Source: Lacticaseibacillus mingshuiensis (GTDB lineage: Bacteria; Bacillota; Bacilli; Lactobacillales; Lactobacillaceae). From it: DNA of 64,000 nt. Below are positions 46,977 to 55,791 of the stretch, in pieces (positions within the stretch are counted from its first letter, which is position 1; every line of letters starts with the position of its first letter). Position numbers and translations under genes: made by a program. The notes beneath the pieces are model-generated. The model had not been told where the DNA came from. It was given only the letters and a program-made list of their open reading frames with translations, and ran no database searches. The stretch spans positions 34,474 through 98,473 of the forward strand of contig NZ_BOLS01000011.1 of assembly GCF_016861785.1 (NCBI RefSeq). The letters run 5' to 3'.

Positions 46977-47450
46977 TCAATAGAGTTGTTTGGCTTGATT
47001 TTGATAGCTGTGAAATGCCGGTATGGTCAGCTCGCGGTCGTGCTGAGTGAGTACCAACACGGTGGTATTCTGTAGCCCACCATCAATAAAATCATAGATT
47101 GCCGCATCGCGAAACCCGATCGCAGCGGCATCCTCGGCTGCATTGCCGTAATACACTGTTTTTATATTCGCCCAGACGATCGCGGCCAGACACATCGGAC
47201 ACGGCATCGCAGAACTGTACAGCGTGCACCCGCTCAGGTCATGGGTGGCCAGCAACGCCCCCGCCTGGCGCAGTGCCATGATCTCGGCATGGGCAGTCGG
47301 ATCATGCTGCGCCAACACCTGATTATGCGCCGCAGTCAGAATCGCGCCATCCTTAACGATCACACAGCCAAATGGGCCGCCTTCGCCGCTGATCAGATTG
47401 CTTTCAGCTTCTTTTGCCGCCTGCGCCATAAATGATTTGTCATAAGTCAT
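46977..47450 (-). CDS. CMP/dCMP-type nucleoside or guanine deaminase
   Basis: A 157-residue zinc deaminase with HAE (TAHAEIMAL) and PCxxC (SAMPCPMCLAA) motifs. Overall resemblance is to guanine deaminase GuaD, including the extended C-terminal part ending FHSYQNQAKQLY. Start at 47450 after GAGGCG. It diverges from the 41-residue peptide gene. Confidence 0.9.
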   Translation of the reverse strand: MTYDKSFMAQAAKEAESNLISGEGGPFGCVIVKDGAILTAAHNQVLAQHDPTAHAEIMALRQAGALLATHDLSGCTLYSSAMPCPMCLAAIVWANIKTVYYGNAAEDAAAIGFRDAAIYDFIDGGLQNTTVLVLTQHDRELTIPAFHSYQNQAKQLY

Positions 47451-47470
47451 TTTCTGCGCCTCATTTCTTG

Positions 47471-47476
47471 TATAAT
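47471..47476 (+). promoter_or_regulatory. -10 box of the 41-residue peptide gene
   Basis: TATAAT directly after TTG, 28 nt before the ATG; -35 weak. Confidence 0.45.
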
Positions 47477-47504
47477 CAAAAGAAAAGCCATGGAGGGTTC
47501 TCAT

Positions 47505-47630
47505 ATGTCAAAAAAGCATTCGTTGCGCACCTTTGGTATCATCACCACCGCGTTGAGCGGGTCCCTGCTTGCGACCAGCGCCGCCAGCCTGGCGATCGGC
47601 ATCATCGCGATCATTAAGGGCAACCGTTAA
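47505..47630 (+). CDS. Hydrophobic 41-residue peptide
   Basis: Begins MSKKHSLRTFGI, with two short hydrophobic stretches separated by Ser/Thr and ending IKGNR. GGAGGG lies 7 nt before the ATG, and a consensus -10 and a strong terminator bracket it. It is thus a complete small gene. No family recognised; a membrane-acting peptide is possible. Confidence 0.65.
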   Translation: MSKKHSLRTFGIITTALSGSLLATSAASLAIGIIAIIKGNR

Positions 47631-47631
47631 A

Positions 47632-47680
47632 GAAACACCATCGCATCGGCCGAAGCGCCTGGGCGATGGTGTTTTTTAGT
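47632..47680. terminator. Bidirectional terminator after the 41-residue peptide gene
   Basis: AACACCATCGC/GCGATGGTGTT stem with T6; overlaps the last codons of the oppositely directed oxidoreductase gene. Confidence 0.8.
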
Positions 47681-48590
47681 CAGCCAAGCGATGCAACATT
47701 TCATCCAGCAGTGAATGCGTGAGCCGGCTCGTTTGTGGCTCGACCGGGTTGGCCGTGGAGTTAGCCACTGCATCGACAAACGCGTGGACCAACGGCGCAA
47801 ACCCGCGCGTTTCAAGGGTGGGTTCCCAATCCGGCGCCACCTCAGTCGTCACGCTACTGTCAGCAAAGTGCTGCAGCTGACTCAGATTTTGAACGCGATA
47901 CACCCCAGTTGGTGTGGCGACAGTGGCTTCCTCCAGATTGGCGCCAGCGACCAGGTTGATCGCCGCCTCACCATGAACCCCATTGCCCGTGAATGTGATG
48001 CTGGCTTGCTCGAGCAACCCCTCTTTATTTTTATGTAAGCTGAAGCGCGCGTTTGGCTCTTCTGGAAAATTGGCCAGCGCCAGCGCGGTATCCAGGGGGT
48101 GAATCAACAGATCATAAATGGCTTCTGCCACTGGCTGGGGCGCGTTGACACGATTTTTGACGACCGAGATCATATTTTTATCCGGCAACGCGATCAACTG
48201 CTTGTCCAGCGGGGCAAAACGTCGATTAAACCCGACCGTCAGCAGTTTCTGGTGCTGCGCGGCCAACAGATAAAGCGCCGTCACCTGCGCCATCGAGGTG
48301 GCCAGCGGCTTGTCGATGAACACATTGACCCCGCGGCTCAGAAAATGTTCCGCGAGTTCATAATGTGCCGGTGTCGCGGCATGAATCATCACTGCATCAA
48401 GATTGAGACCATCCAGCGCCGCGACCTCGGTGCCAGCCGCCACCATGTGATACTGATTGGCCAAGGTCGTCAGCTTAGCCAGATCGCGAGTCATCAAATA
48501 GAACTGGACCTTATCCTGCATCTGCGCGTAAACAGGCAGATAAGCTTTCTGGGCAATATTGCCCAGGCCGATCACACCGATATTGAGCAT
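47676..48590 (-). CDS. Gfo/Idh/MocA-family oxidoreductase
   Basis: A 304-residue NAD(P)-dependent sugar or inositol-type dehydrogenase. The Rossmann motif is GVIGLGNIA at the N-terminus; the family EKP-type motif appears as DKPLA (in VFIDKPLATSM). The C-terminal half shows the alpha/beta domain (NRRFAPLDKQL). No sugar-pathway genes are nearby to suggest a substrate. Confidence 0.9.
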   Translation of the reverse strand: MLNIGVIGLGNIAQKAYLPVYAQMQDKVQFYLMTRDLAKLTTLANQYHMVAAGTEVAALDGLNLDAVMIHAATPAHYELAEHFLSRGVNVFIDKPLATSMAQVTALYLLAAQHQKLLTVGFNRRFAPLDKQLIALPDKNMISVVKNRVNAPQPVAEAIYDLLIHPLDTALALANFPEEPNARFSLHKNKEGLLEQASITFTGNGVHGEAAINLVAGANLEEATVATPTGVYRVQNLSQLQHFADSSVTTEVAPDWEPTLETRGFAPLVHAFVDAVANSTANPVEPQTSRLTHSLLDEMLHRLAD

Positions 48591-48805
48591 CCCTTCACCG
48601 TTCCTTCTTGTTTCGATAGCCTAACGCTAGCACACCAAGCAAGACCGGTCAAAAGCTTTTCAGGCGTGGCCGGAGAGTGGTGACTATTTTTATATAAAAC
48701 ATAAATATTCCGTGATTTTCCGCGCGCGGCCCTTCATAATAGGAAGTGTTGGCAAGTCCGTAGCGGTGCGGCGCCAACACCATCAACATCATTGGAGGAA
48801 CGATC

Positions 48806-50083
48806 ATGACATTATTAATTGGATTATGGGTGATGCTGGCCATCATTGGCGGTGCCACCGCAGGAATCCTGAGTCACCCCACAACACGGGGCAAACGCTC
48901 GGCGAAAATTGGGCGCCTGCTGACCGTTGGCGCAGTGCTCTTGCTACTTGTTGGCTGCGGCGGTTCGCCATCCGGAAAAGACTCAAGCAAGGCGGATTCG
49001 GCACGCTCGTCGAAGATCGCCAGCAGTAAAGCGAAAGCCAAGCAAGCAAAAGAGGAAAGCGAAGCAAAAGCCTCAAGTGAGGCAGCGGCTTCCAGCGAAG
49101 CAGCCGCGTCGAGTGAAGCCAAGTCTTCATCGATCGCAGCGGCCTCATCAAGCAAAGCGGCCGCAACGAAAAAAGCGGCAGCGGCAAAGGCAGCGGCAGC
49201 GAAAGCAGCAGCAGCCAAAGCCAAGGCAGCAAAGGCGGCCGCAGCCAAGAAGACCGCAACCAGCCTCGCCAATCTTACATACAGCGGGACGCAAACGATC
49301 AACGTCAATGGCGGCAAGCCGACTTTTTCCAGCGCGGATCTCTCAACCTCGCGTGGCGCGTGGGAGAGTTACAGCGCCTTGGATCGGCTCAACCGCGCCA
49401 CAGACGCCGAAGCACTGCTGAACAAGAGCTTGATGCCAACTGGCGAGCGCGAAGGCCTGACCTGGAACCCGACCGGCTGGCACAACAAAAAGCTCAAGAG
49501 TGGCTATCTCTACAACCGCAGCCACTTGATCGGTTATCAGCTTTCCGGGGAAAACAATAACCCGAAGAATTTGATCACCGGCACGCGCTCCCTGAACAGT
49601 CCGGAAATGTTGCGCTACGAAATGGACATTGCCTATTTCCTCAAGCAAAACACGCGCGCGTATGTCCGCTATTCCGTCAAGCCGGTTTATCGCGGCAATG
49701 ACTTACTTGCCCGCGGCGTTCACATGATGGCCCAATCGGTCGGCGCAAGTGGTATCTCCTTCAACGTTTTTGTCTTCAATGTTGAAAGTGGCGTCACCCT
49801 AAATTACGCAGACGGCACCAGTACTGTCAGCGCAGCCCAAACTGCAGGCGCAGCCACTGCTTCATCGCAGAAAAAGGCGGCATCCAGTGCCACCACCAAG
49901 AAGACCCCGACAGCAGGCGCTGGCGAAGTGATCACTGGTCAAGGCAAGATCATCGGCAATTCACGGTCGAAGATCTATCACGTGCCTGGCCAAGCTGGGT
50001 ATCACATGAGCTCTGAAAATGCAGTCTATTTCCAATCTGAAGCCGCCGCCCAAGCAGCCGGCTATCGCAAAGCAAAACGATAA
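48806..50083 (+). CDS. Exported DNA/RNA non-specific endonuclease with Ala/Lys/Ser-rich stalk
   Basis: A 425-residue protein: TM segments at about 1-20 and 36-50 (a Cys at 51 follows, so a lipoprotein is possible), a low-complexity stalk (about 55-150) with runs of Ala, Lys and Ser, then an EndA/NUC-type nuclease domain (about 155-335). The motif NRSHLIGYQL (His240) and downstream GENNNPKNLITGTRSLN correspond to the DRGH region with its metal-binding Asn. A C-terminal extension (about 370-425, SKIYHVPGQAGYHM) looks like a small DNA-binding-like module. AGGAGG precedes the ATG. Likely acts outside the cell on DNA. Confidence 0.88.
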   Translation: MTLLIGLWVMLAIIGGATAGILSHPTTRGKRSAKIGRLLTVGAVLLLLVGCGGSPSGKDSSKADSARSSKIASSKAKAKQAKEESEAKASSEAAASSEAAASSEAKSSSIAAASSSKAAATKKAAAAKAAAAKAAAAKAKAAKAAAAKKTATSLANLTYSGTQTINVNGGKPTFSSADLSTSRGAWESYSALDRLNRATDAEALLNKSLMPTGEREGLTWNPTGWHNKKLKSGYLYNRSHLIGYQLSGENNNPKNLITGTRSLNSPEMLRYEMDIAYFLKQNTRAYVRYSVKPVYRGNDLLARGVHMMAQSVGASGISFNVFVFNVESGVTLNYADGTSTVSAAQTAGAATASSQKKAASSATTKKTPTAGAGEVITGQGKIIGNSRSKIYHVPGQAGYHMSSENAVYFQSEAAAQAAGYRKAKR

Positions 50084-50096
50084 TGTCCTAACAACG

Positions 50097-50127
50097 TGGT
50101 CCTCCCTTTTCTGGGGAGGATCTTTTG
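50097..50127 (+). terminator. Terminator of the nuclease gene
   Basis: GGTCCTCCC/GGGAGGATC stem (one G-U) and TTTTG. Confidence 0.6.
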
Positions 50128-50178
50128 ATTCCCACTCATTGTTGATTACGGGATTGATCACAGGCCCTCTGGGAAATC

Positions 50179-50457
50179 TATGTACCCTCGATCCAGTCGG
50201 GCCTTTGACCGGACCGGGGGCCACACAAGTTGCGAACGGCAGGCCCTCGCCAGTCGCAACTTGTGTGAATACATTGCTCTTTGAAAACTTTGTGGCATCC
50301 GTGCCGCCGCCATATCGATTGCTGGTGCAGTAAGCTTAAGTCATGTAGGCTTAGAATTTCGGTGACCTTCCCGCTTCCGAAGAAGCAAGCGTCGTTCTCA
50401 AGATGGGCCGCATACCCGGTGCTGCAAACAAAGGTGGGCTGCACGACATTGTGTGGA
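50179..50457. repeat. Large duplicated non-coding block, copy R1
   Basis: Contains a hairpin (ACACAAGTTGCGA/TCGCAACTTGTGT, 50223-50265), then a core with CCGCCGCCATATCG, TTAGAATTTCGGTGACC and ending GGGCTGCACGACATTG. No frame is conserved among copies in a manner typical of genes. Confidence 0.75.
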
Positions 50458-50574
50458 TGCCGGTAATGCTTATTCAACTTTCAAAGAGCGTGACATGGCG
50501 TTGCCGCCGGGGACAGAGCAACAATTATGACCCGCCAAAGCGAGTCGTTCGTCTTTCATCTCGGGTGGATCTTT

Positions 50575-50930
50575 GAGTCGCCGCCATATCGGACGCTGGT
50601 GCAAGTTGGGTGACATATAGGCTTAGAATTTCGGTGACCTTCCCGCTTCCGAAGAAGAAGGTGTCGTTCTCAAGATGGGCCGCATTCAGCTCCTGCAAAC
50701 GAAGGTGGGCTGCACGACATTGTGATGAAAGACTAGGGTGGGGACCCGGGCCCCCATGGTGCGTGTGCTGAGTACCTGCTGTACATCAGGCACTCTGTAG
50801 GTGTGGTTGATTCTCCTCAGCCCGGTCAGATAGGGTAACGCGCAGACGGCACTATCTGGATGCCGCCATGCTTTCCAGGGGGTCGGTAAGGCCACCACCT
50901 TCTCAGGCCTTACACTAGTAAAGCGTTTGC
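50575..50930. repeat. Large duplicated non-coding block, copy R2
   Basis: Shares the core with R1 and R3 but lacks the left hairpin; shares with R3 the right part beginning GATGAAAGACTA and including CCCATGGTGCGTGTGCTGA. Confidence 0.75.
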
Positions 50931-51099
50931 CGAGGGGTCAAATGTGAAGTGATTCTCTTAAATGTTTTGTAAAAGATTCTGGATGCCGAGATGACGGGCT
51001 TTAGGACGGATCAATTCGGCCAAAATCTTTTCAAATTTTAATTCTACGGACTAGACCACGCTCCTTTTCGTTGGATCATTTCAGCTGGCCGTGATCCGC

Positions 51100-51572
51100 T
51101 ATGTACCCCCGATTCGATCGGGCCTTTGACCGGACCAGGGGCCACACAAGTTGCGAACGACAGGCCCTCGCCAGTCGCAACTTGTGTGATTGCATTGCTC
51201 TTTGAAAAACTTGGTTGGCATCCGTGCCGCCGCCATATCGATTGCTGGTGCAGTAAGCTTAGGTCATGTAGGCTTAGAATTTCGGTGACCTTCCCGCTTC
51301 TGAAGAAGAAGGTGTCGTTCTCAAGATGGGCCGCATTCAGCTCCTGCAAACGAAGGTGGGCTGCACGACATTGGGATGAAAGACTATTGGGAACCCGGGC
51401 TCCCATGGTGCGTGTGCTGAACAGCTGCTGTACATTCAGGTGTTCTGTTGGTGTGTTGTTTCCCTCGACCGCCCATGGAGTCGAATGAATATGCGTGCGA
51501 CAGTCTCCACTTGGGGCATGCTCATTCGGGCGTCGGCAAGAGCCCACCTTCCTGACCCTTACATAATATTAA
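51100..51572. repeat. Large duplicated non-coding block, copy R3
   Basis: The most complete copy, with the left hairpin (51143-51187), core and right part. R1 and R3 are about 920 nt apart. The rest of 50085-52755 (apart from features listed) shows no confident gene. Confidence 0.75.
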
Positions 51573-51789
51573 GCGAGTGGGAGCCGGAAAATGTGATCGG
51601 AAATTTTGAAACGTTGATGTACTGCGGGTTCCGGCAATCGCTGAAAATCCGCGAATAGTTCATGCTTTATACTGAAATTAGTGGTCATGGACGCACACAA
51701 GACAGAATAAACGATGCAATTTTAACCGGCCTAAACTCGACGACAATTTCGAGTACTGCGCCATCATTTCATCTCCAACGGGACGTAGC

Positions 51790-51813
51790 AAAAACTTTTG
51801 TGATAGCGTCACA
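51790..51813 (-). repeat. Second, decayed copy of the toxin-associated hairpin sequence
   Basis: GTGACGCTATCACAAAAGTT on the minus strand matches the right arm and T tract at 52168-52192 with two changes. Confidence 0.5.
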
Positions 51814-52161
51814 CCCAGTAATGACAGTGTTTTGAGACTCTTCGCGCATACAACCTCGCGTCTACAAGGCCGTGCGGACAAACAAATGTGACCGCATCGC
51901 ACAGGTTGATTGCTTCGCTTTGAATCGACAGCCCACTTTCACGGACCACGAGACCATGACTATAAATCTGACGAGATAGACAATAGAAGTCTGCGCACTC
52001 CAGGTCCGGGCGTGCTGAACTGGTGTGATGCCGTCACATTATTTTTCTTCAGCGCCGCGGGAAAAATGCAATCGGCATTCTCTGAAAACGGCAATCGCGC
52101 TATTGTGCTGGCAGAGATCGAGTTCCGCATTCCGGCAGAACGCACGCCCCCGGGGGGGAGC

Positions 52162-52201
52162 AAATATAAAAACTTTCGTGATGGCGTCACACCCCATCAC
52201 G
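52162..52201 (-). terminator. Terminator-like hairpin after the toxin-like peptide
   Basis: CGTGATGG/CCATCACG stem followed by GAAAGTTTTTATATTT on the minus strand. A decayed copy of the same sequence is at 51790-51813. Confidence 0.5.
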
Positions 52202-52273
52202 ACAACGTTTAACGGCGATGCGCCAAGCGCCGACGAGAAAAATTGCGCACAAAAAGACCGCCAGCACTGTCAT
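52187..52273 (-). CDS. Possible small membrane toxin-like peptide (28 residues)
   Basis: Begins MTVLAVFLCAIFLVGAW and ends in a basic RIAVKRCRDGV, one helix with charged tail, the form seen in type I toxins of Gram-positive bacteria. The only purine-rich site (GAGG) is 16 nt away, and a one-base change would extend the frame upstream, so it may be decayed. A terminator-like hairpin overlaps its stop. No antisense RNA gene was identified. Confidence 0.25.
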   Translation of the reverse strand: MTVLAVFLCAIFLVGAWRIAVKRCRDGV

Positions 52274-52694
52274 CAACGCATGAACGAAACCTCATTCACG
52301 GTCTGCACAATACTAGCGGTCTATGATGGTGCTTTTTACCTCATTGAACCTCGCGTCATTACAGGCGTGCGGTCAATTCCTTGGTCATATCTTCAAAGCC
52401 AGGACGGCCGAGAAGCGCAAACATGTTTTTCTTATCCCTGGCAGTCTCGATAGCCTTACAGAGCGCCTGGCGAGGCCGGAACGGCGGCTTTTTTACCTAT
52501 ATTTTGTCCAGCATCTACACCATTTTCTACACCAATATCTAAACCGTGTGTTCTTTTGGCCAGCAAACCTAAAGGAAAAAGCCCCGCCCTGCAAAGGGTG
52601 AGACCGCAAGAAACGATGCACCGTTTTAAAAAAAATTCGATGATATGTAATGCCATTTTAGCACATCATATCGATATGCCAATTTGGACCGCAC

Positions 52695-52729
52695 AAAAAT
52701 AGCCCCACCCCGCGTTAGCAGAGTGAGGC
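52695..52729 (-). terminator. Terminator of the prophage lysis genes
   Basis: Minus strand GCCTCACTC/GGGTGGGGC (with G-U pairs) followed by ATTTTT. It marks the downstream end of the late operon. Confidence 0.75.
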
Positions 52730-52758
52730 AATGATGAGCTGTGATGAGATTTAATGAG

Positions 52759-53895
52759 CTAGAACGGATTCCCCGTCCCAATACTGATTTGCAAGCGGTC
52801 CAAAGGCTGCCCGAAGTTGCCGGCGTAGCTGTCAGTCAACCCGGCCACCGAACGGCCGTCATCACAGACAGTCCGCAACCATCCAGCTTGCGTTGTGGTC
52901 TGTGACCGATAGTAAGCTTGGCTGTAAGCTTCGCCCGCTGGCGTGATGTAAATCATTTCGACCGCGTCGATGGTCTTGCCGAGTGTGCCAGCATAGCCGT
53001 TGACGGCATCCGTGTGACTGTATCCCGTGACCCACGGTAACCACTGGCCACCGATCACGCGGACGCGATATTTGATTGTCCCGTGGCTCACCTTGATGCA
53101 AAGCGCATCATGCTTGTGGTTTGGATTGCCTGCAAAACCAGATGAGTTTGAGTTGTTGAAATTGGTAACAGCTCCAAGCCAACCATATCCTTGCTGATGC
53201 AACTCGTAGGTGACGTTTACCGCTACTGCCGCCTTAGTCCGTGTCGTGTGATTGACCACAGTGGGTGTGGACGCCTTGGCGGTTGCCACGGGTTTACCAC
53301 TGATTGCCGCATACTTGGCCCACGCCAGCTTGTCGCCGTAAAAGACGTCGAAATCCAGCGATGCGCCCCAACCGGATAGACGACCAGATGACGTGTATTG
53401 GAACATCGCCATGGACGGCCAGCGCTTGAGGGTGCCATACAAATCGCGAGGCTGGTAGCCAGAAACAGTGTTGTAGTTGTTGTATTGGGCAATCCACACG
53501 CCGTAACCGGCATTGACCACGCTTGACCAGTCATAAGCGTTCTCGACAGCCAAGCTCATGTAGATAACTGGACGAACGCCTGTCTTTTGATAGACGTAAT
53601 CCAGCCAAGCCTTAGCCCACGTAATGCTAGGCCGAGCTGGTTCGTAGTCCAAGACAAGCATAGCTTTGCCGATATACGGCTTAACAGTCGCTAAGAAATG
53701 ATCGGCTTCAGCTTGCACATTGCCATTGGAGGCAAAGTGGTAGAAACCTAGCAATGAGGGTGCGTTGGCGATTTGGTCAGCCATTGCCGGATTTGTGTAG
53801 CTGGTGGATTCAGTTGCCTTTACGATACGAAAATCGCCGGGCATATTTGGAATCCCAGTTTGATAATTTGCGATGTCAATACCGTTTAATACCAT
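52759..53895 (-). CDS. Phage endolysin, GH25 lysozyme with C-terminal hydrophobic-W repeats
   Basis: A 378-residue muramidase. The GH25 N-terminal Asp (Asp7 in GIDIANYQ) and the catalytic pair Asp83/Glu85 in LVLDYEPAR are present (domain about 1-200). A Thr/Ala-rich linker (about 205-225) leads to a C-terminal domain with Trp-Gly repeats (WLGAVT, WLPWVTGYSHTDAVNGYAGT, LGKTIDAVEM) that resemble ChW/cell-wall-binding repeats. No signal peptide; the neighbouring holin provides release. Confidence 0.92.
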   Translation of the reverse strand: MVLNGIDIANYQTGIPNMPGDFRIVKATESTSYTNPAMADQIANAPSLLGFYHFASNGNVQAEADHFLATVKPYIGKAMLVLDYEPARPSITWAKAWLDYVYQKTGVRPVIYMSLAVENAYDWSSVVNAGYGVWIAQYNNYNTVSGYQPRDLYGTLKRWPSMAMFQYTSSGRLSGWGASLDFDVFYGDKLAWAKYAAISGKPVATAKASTPTVVNHTTRTKAAVAVNVTYELHQQGYGWLGAVTNFNNSNSSGFAGNPNHKHDALCIKVSHGTIKYRVRVIGGQWLPWVTGYSHTDAVNGYAGTLGKTIDAVEMIYITPAGEAYSQAYYRSQTTTQAGWLRTVCDDGRSVAGLTDSYAGNFGQPLDRLQISIGTGNPF

Positions 53896-53896
53896 T

Positions 53897-54175
53897 CTAT
53901 TTTGCCTCCTTATCTACCTCGATTGCGCGGTTTTCAAACTTCTTGTAGGCATCGAAGTACATTTCGTGTTTATCGCCGTTGTATGTCAGTTCGTAATACA
54001 TCCCATCAGACAACGTCGTATACGCCAATGCCTTGCTGTTCTGCAATGTTTTGGATAGCCACACAATGTAAATATCATCTGGTGTCAGACTTACATTGTC
54101 GGTCTTATCAAGATGTTCGTTTGCATAGTCGCAAACCGTGCGCTTTACTAAAGCTAAAAAACTGTCTGTACCCAT
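53897..54175 (-). CDS. Phage DUF6275-like protein
   Basis: A 92-residue soluble protein commonly found beside holin genes in lactobacillar phages; the sequence DIYIVWLSKTLQNSKALAYTT and the DGMYYELTYNGDK segment resemble DUF6275. Function unknown. AGGAGG 9 nt before the ATG at 54175. A frame extending to 54205 overlaps the holin stop. Confidence 0.7.
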   Translation of the reverse strand: MGTDSFLALVKRTVCDYANEHLDKTDNVSLTPDDIYIVWLSKTLQNSKALAYTTLSDGMYYELTYNGDKHEMYFDAYKKFENRAIEVDKEAK

Positions 54176-54176
54176 T

Positions 54177-54443
54177 TTACTTGTCCTCCTGCTTTGGCTT
54201 AGCATAGGTCAAAGCCTGAGCGCTGTCAGACACGCCCGCAGTAGTCGGATCAGTCACAACCCCAAGAATCGCAAGCAGAGAAAACACCGCATTGATCACT
54301 GCAGTCAGTTGGGTGCCAAGATTAGCAAAGTCCCACTTATACCCAAACACTGCGGCAATTGCCTGAATGACTAGGAGTAATGCCGGCACTGCTGCCAGCC
54401 AGAATTTTCCGCTCAATACTCGTACTTTCCAATTAATCTTCAT
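54177..54443 (-). CDS. Phage holin, phi-LC3 type
   Basis: An 88-residue holin: basic start (INWKVRVLSGKFW), two TM helices (about 15-32 and 48-63) and a polar tail with VTDPTTAGVSDSAQALTY, the phi-LC3 signature. It forms membrane holes that let the endolysin act. GAAAGGA precedes the ATG. Confidence 0.92.
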   Translation of the reverse strand: MKINWKVRVLSGKFWLAAVPALLLVIQAIAAVFGYKWDFANLGTQLTAVINAVFSLLAILGVVTDPTTAGVSDSAQALTYAKPKQEDK

Positions 54444-54457
54444 GTTGAACCTTCCTT

Positions 54458-54757
54458 TCAGTTTTTGATCTGAAGTTGTAAAACCTTGTTGTACAGTGCT
54501 TCACCCGTTCCATTTCCGCCCAGGGCTTTGTAGCTGCGGAAAAGGTAATTCAAATCGTCAAGATCGTCGGTACTGATATACCCGGCCCCGATGTGCTGAT
54601 TGCAAAGCATATAAACATCATGGTGCAACAGGCCGACAAGCCCCGTATAAATCGCCTTTCCGTGTTTTCGATGCGTCTGCCACCGGCTTAAAAACCAACC
54701 CAACAAAGCCCCACCGCCCAACTCTACAAAAATGTCTAACCAACTCTTAAAATCCAC
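54458..54757 (-). CDS. Phage membrane-associated protein near the holin
   Basis: A 99-residue protein with one N-terminal hydrophobic segment (IFVELGGGALLGWFLS) and a helical cytoplasmic part rich in His and Asp. It could be an antiholin or holin partner; no family is certain. Start GTG with a weak GGATGTGA. Confidence 0.65.
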   Translation of the reverse strand: MDFKSWLDIFVELGGGALLGWFLSRWQTHRKHGKAIYTGLVGLLHHDVYMLCNQHIGAGYISTDDLDDLNYLFRSYKALGGNGTGEALYNKVLQLQIKN

Positions 54758-54804
54758 ATCATTTCACATCCAATCAACAAAAATAGCTGTCCCACTGACC
54801 AGCA

Positions 54805-55791
54805 TCAGTCTGTCCAATACTGAATCGAGTTGAGCTGAATAGTTTTGGCGTCTGTGACCATCGCTATTACCTCAAGTGACCCATCCGTGTTTGCATACAC
54901 GCGAGCCATGTCGGTGCTATTTGAGCTTCCTTGTAAACAAACAAAACCTGACAGCTGCTTTGGTGCTGCATTTGGAATATTGGCAAATTTTCCTGCCTTA
55001 ATTGGCGTGTCCAGGAGACCGCGAAGAAACACATGATTACCAACTTTTCGCCATTGCGGGGTGTTCGTAGAATGGGTAACAAAGCCATTGATCATGACCA
55101 GGTTTTGCCAACCGGTATCAGAATAGACATATTGATCTGTATATGATTTAGCACTGGCAAGTGTTGTGGCGTCCTCAGAGTCCGCATAACTTTTAGCACT
55201 GGCAAGTGTTGTGGCATCCTCAGAGTCTGCATAACTTTTAGCACTAGCAAGTGTTGTGGCGTCCTTGCTATCCGTCTCAGACTTGTTGTAGAAGTCTCCT
55301 TGATTATATGCACTCAAAACCGTTTGAATGTCGGTATTCATGGCATCGATTTGTTCCCGAAGGGAGTTGAGCGTGCCATCAATAATCGTGATGTAGTCAT
55401 CAGCCTGTGTTTGGCTCATGTCCACGGCGGCTTTGATGACAAAAGCCACGTCAAATGTTGACTCCGAACCATCCGCATCTAAGAAACTAAAATAGGCTGT
55501 TTTTATTTTTCCTGGTGCCGCAGACAGGGCATTGGGAACCTTATATGTGAATTCACCACCCGCTGTATCGACCACCGTAAACCCGGTGCTGTCAGCTATC
55601 ACGGCGGCACCGTCTGCCGTATTAGCCTTGAACATTGGGGTAAAGCCGTCGAGAGATATTGCTGTGCCATTGTCAGACAAAGTCGCATCGATCACCACGG
55701 CTCCAGTCTTGTCACCCTGACGTAAGAACACGGGCTCTGGAGCGATGGTGTTTTTTGAATCAAGAGTTACTTTGTACGTTCTGATTGCCAT
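54805..55791 (-). CDS. BppU-family baseplate upper protein
   Basis: A 328-residue phage baseplate protein. The N-terminal domain (about 1-125) is typical of BppU, followed by a collagen-free helical spacer with three perfect 15-residue repeats (residues 177-221, DATTLASAKSYADSE) and a C-terminal beta-rich domain. The start lies within the preceding tail gene (32-nt overlap). The repeat unit is 45 bp in DNA and could vary in copy number. Confidence 0.85.
   Translation of the reverse strand: MAIRTYKVTLDSKNTIAPEPVFLRQGDKTGAVVIDATLSDNGTAISLDGFTPMFKANTADGAAVIADSTGFTVVDTAGGEFTYKVPNALSAAPGKIKTAYFSFLDADGSESTFDVAFVIKAAVDMSQTQADDYITIIDGTLNSLREQIDAMNTDIQTVLSAYNQGDFYNKSETDSKDATTLASAKSYADSEDATTLASAKSYADSEDATTLASAKSYTDQYVYSDTGWQNLVMINGFVTHSTNTPQWRKVGNHVFLRGLLDTPIKAGKFANIPNAAPKQLSGFVCLQGSSNSTDMARVYANTDGSLEVIAMVTDAKTIQLNSIQYWTD

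Noticed and set aside
51044..51547. Minus-strand frame of 167 codons across repeat R3, and its shorter counterpart at 50178-50477
   Set aside because: The shared part is only the repeat; the copies diverge with frame breaks, and there is no ribosome site. Treated as non-coding.
52456..52656. Short minus-strand frame that might be the end of a phage integrase
   Set aside because: No catalytic Arg, His or Tyr context is visible and no attachment core could be matched elsewhere in the window.
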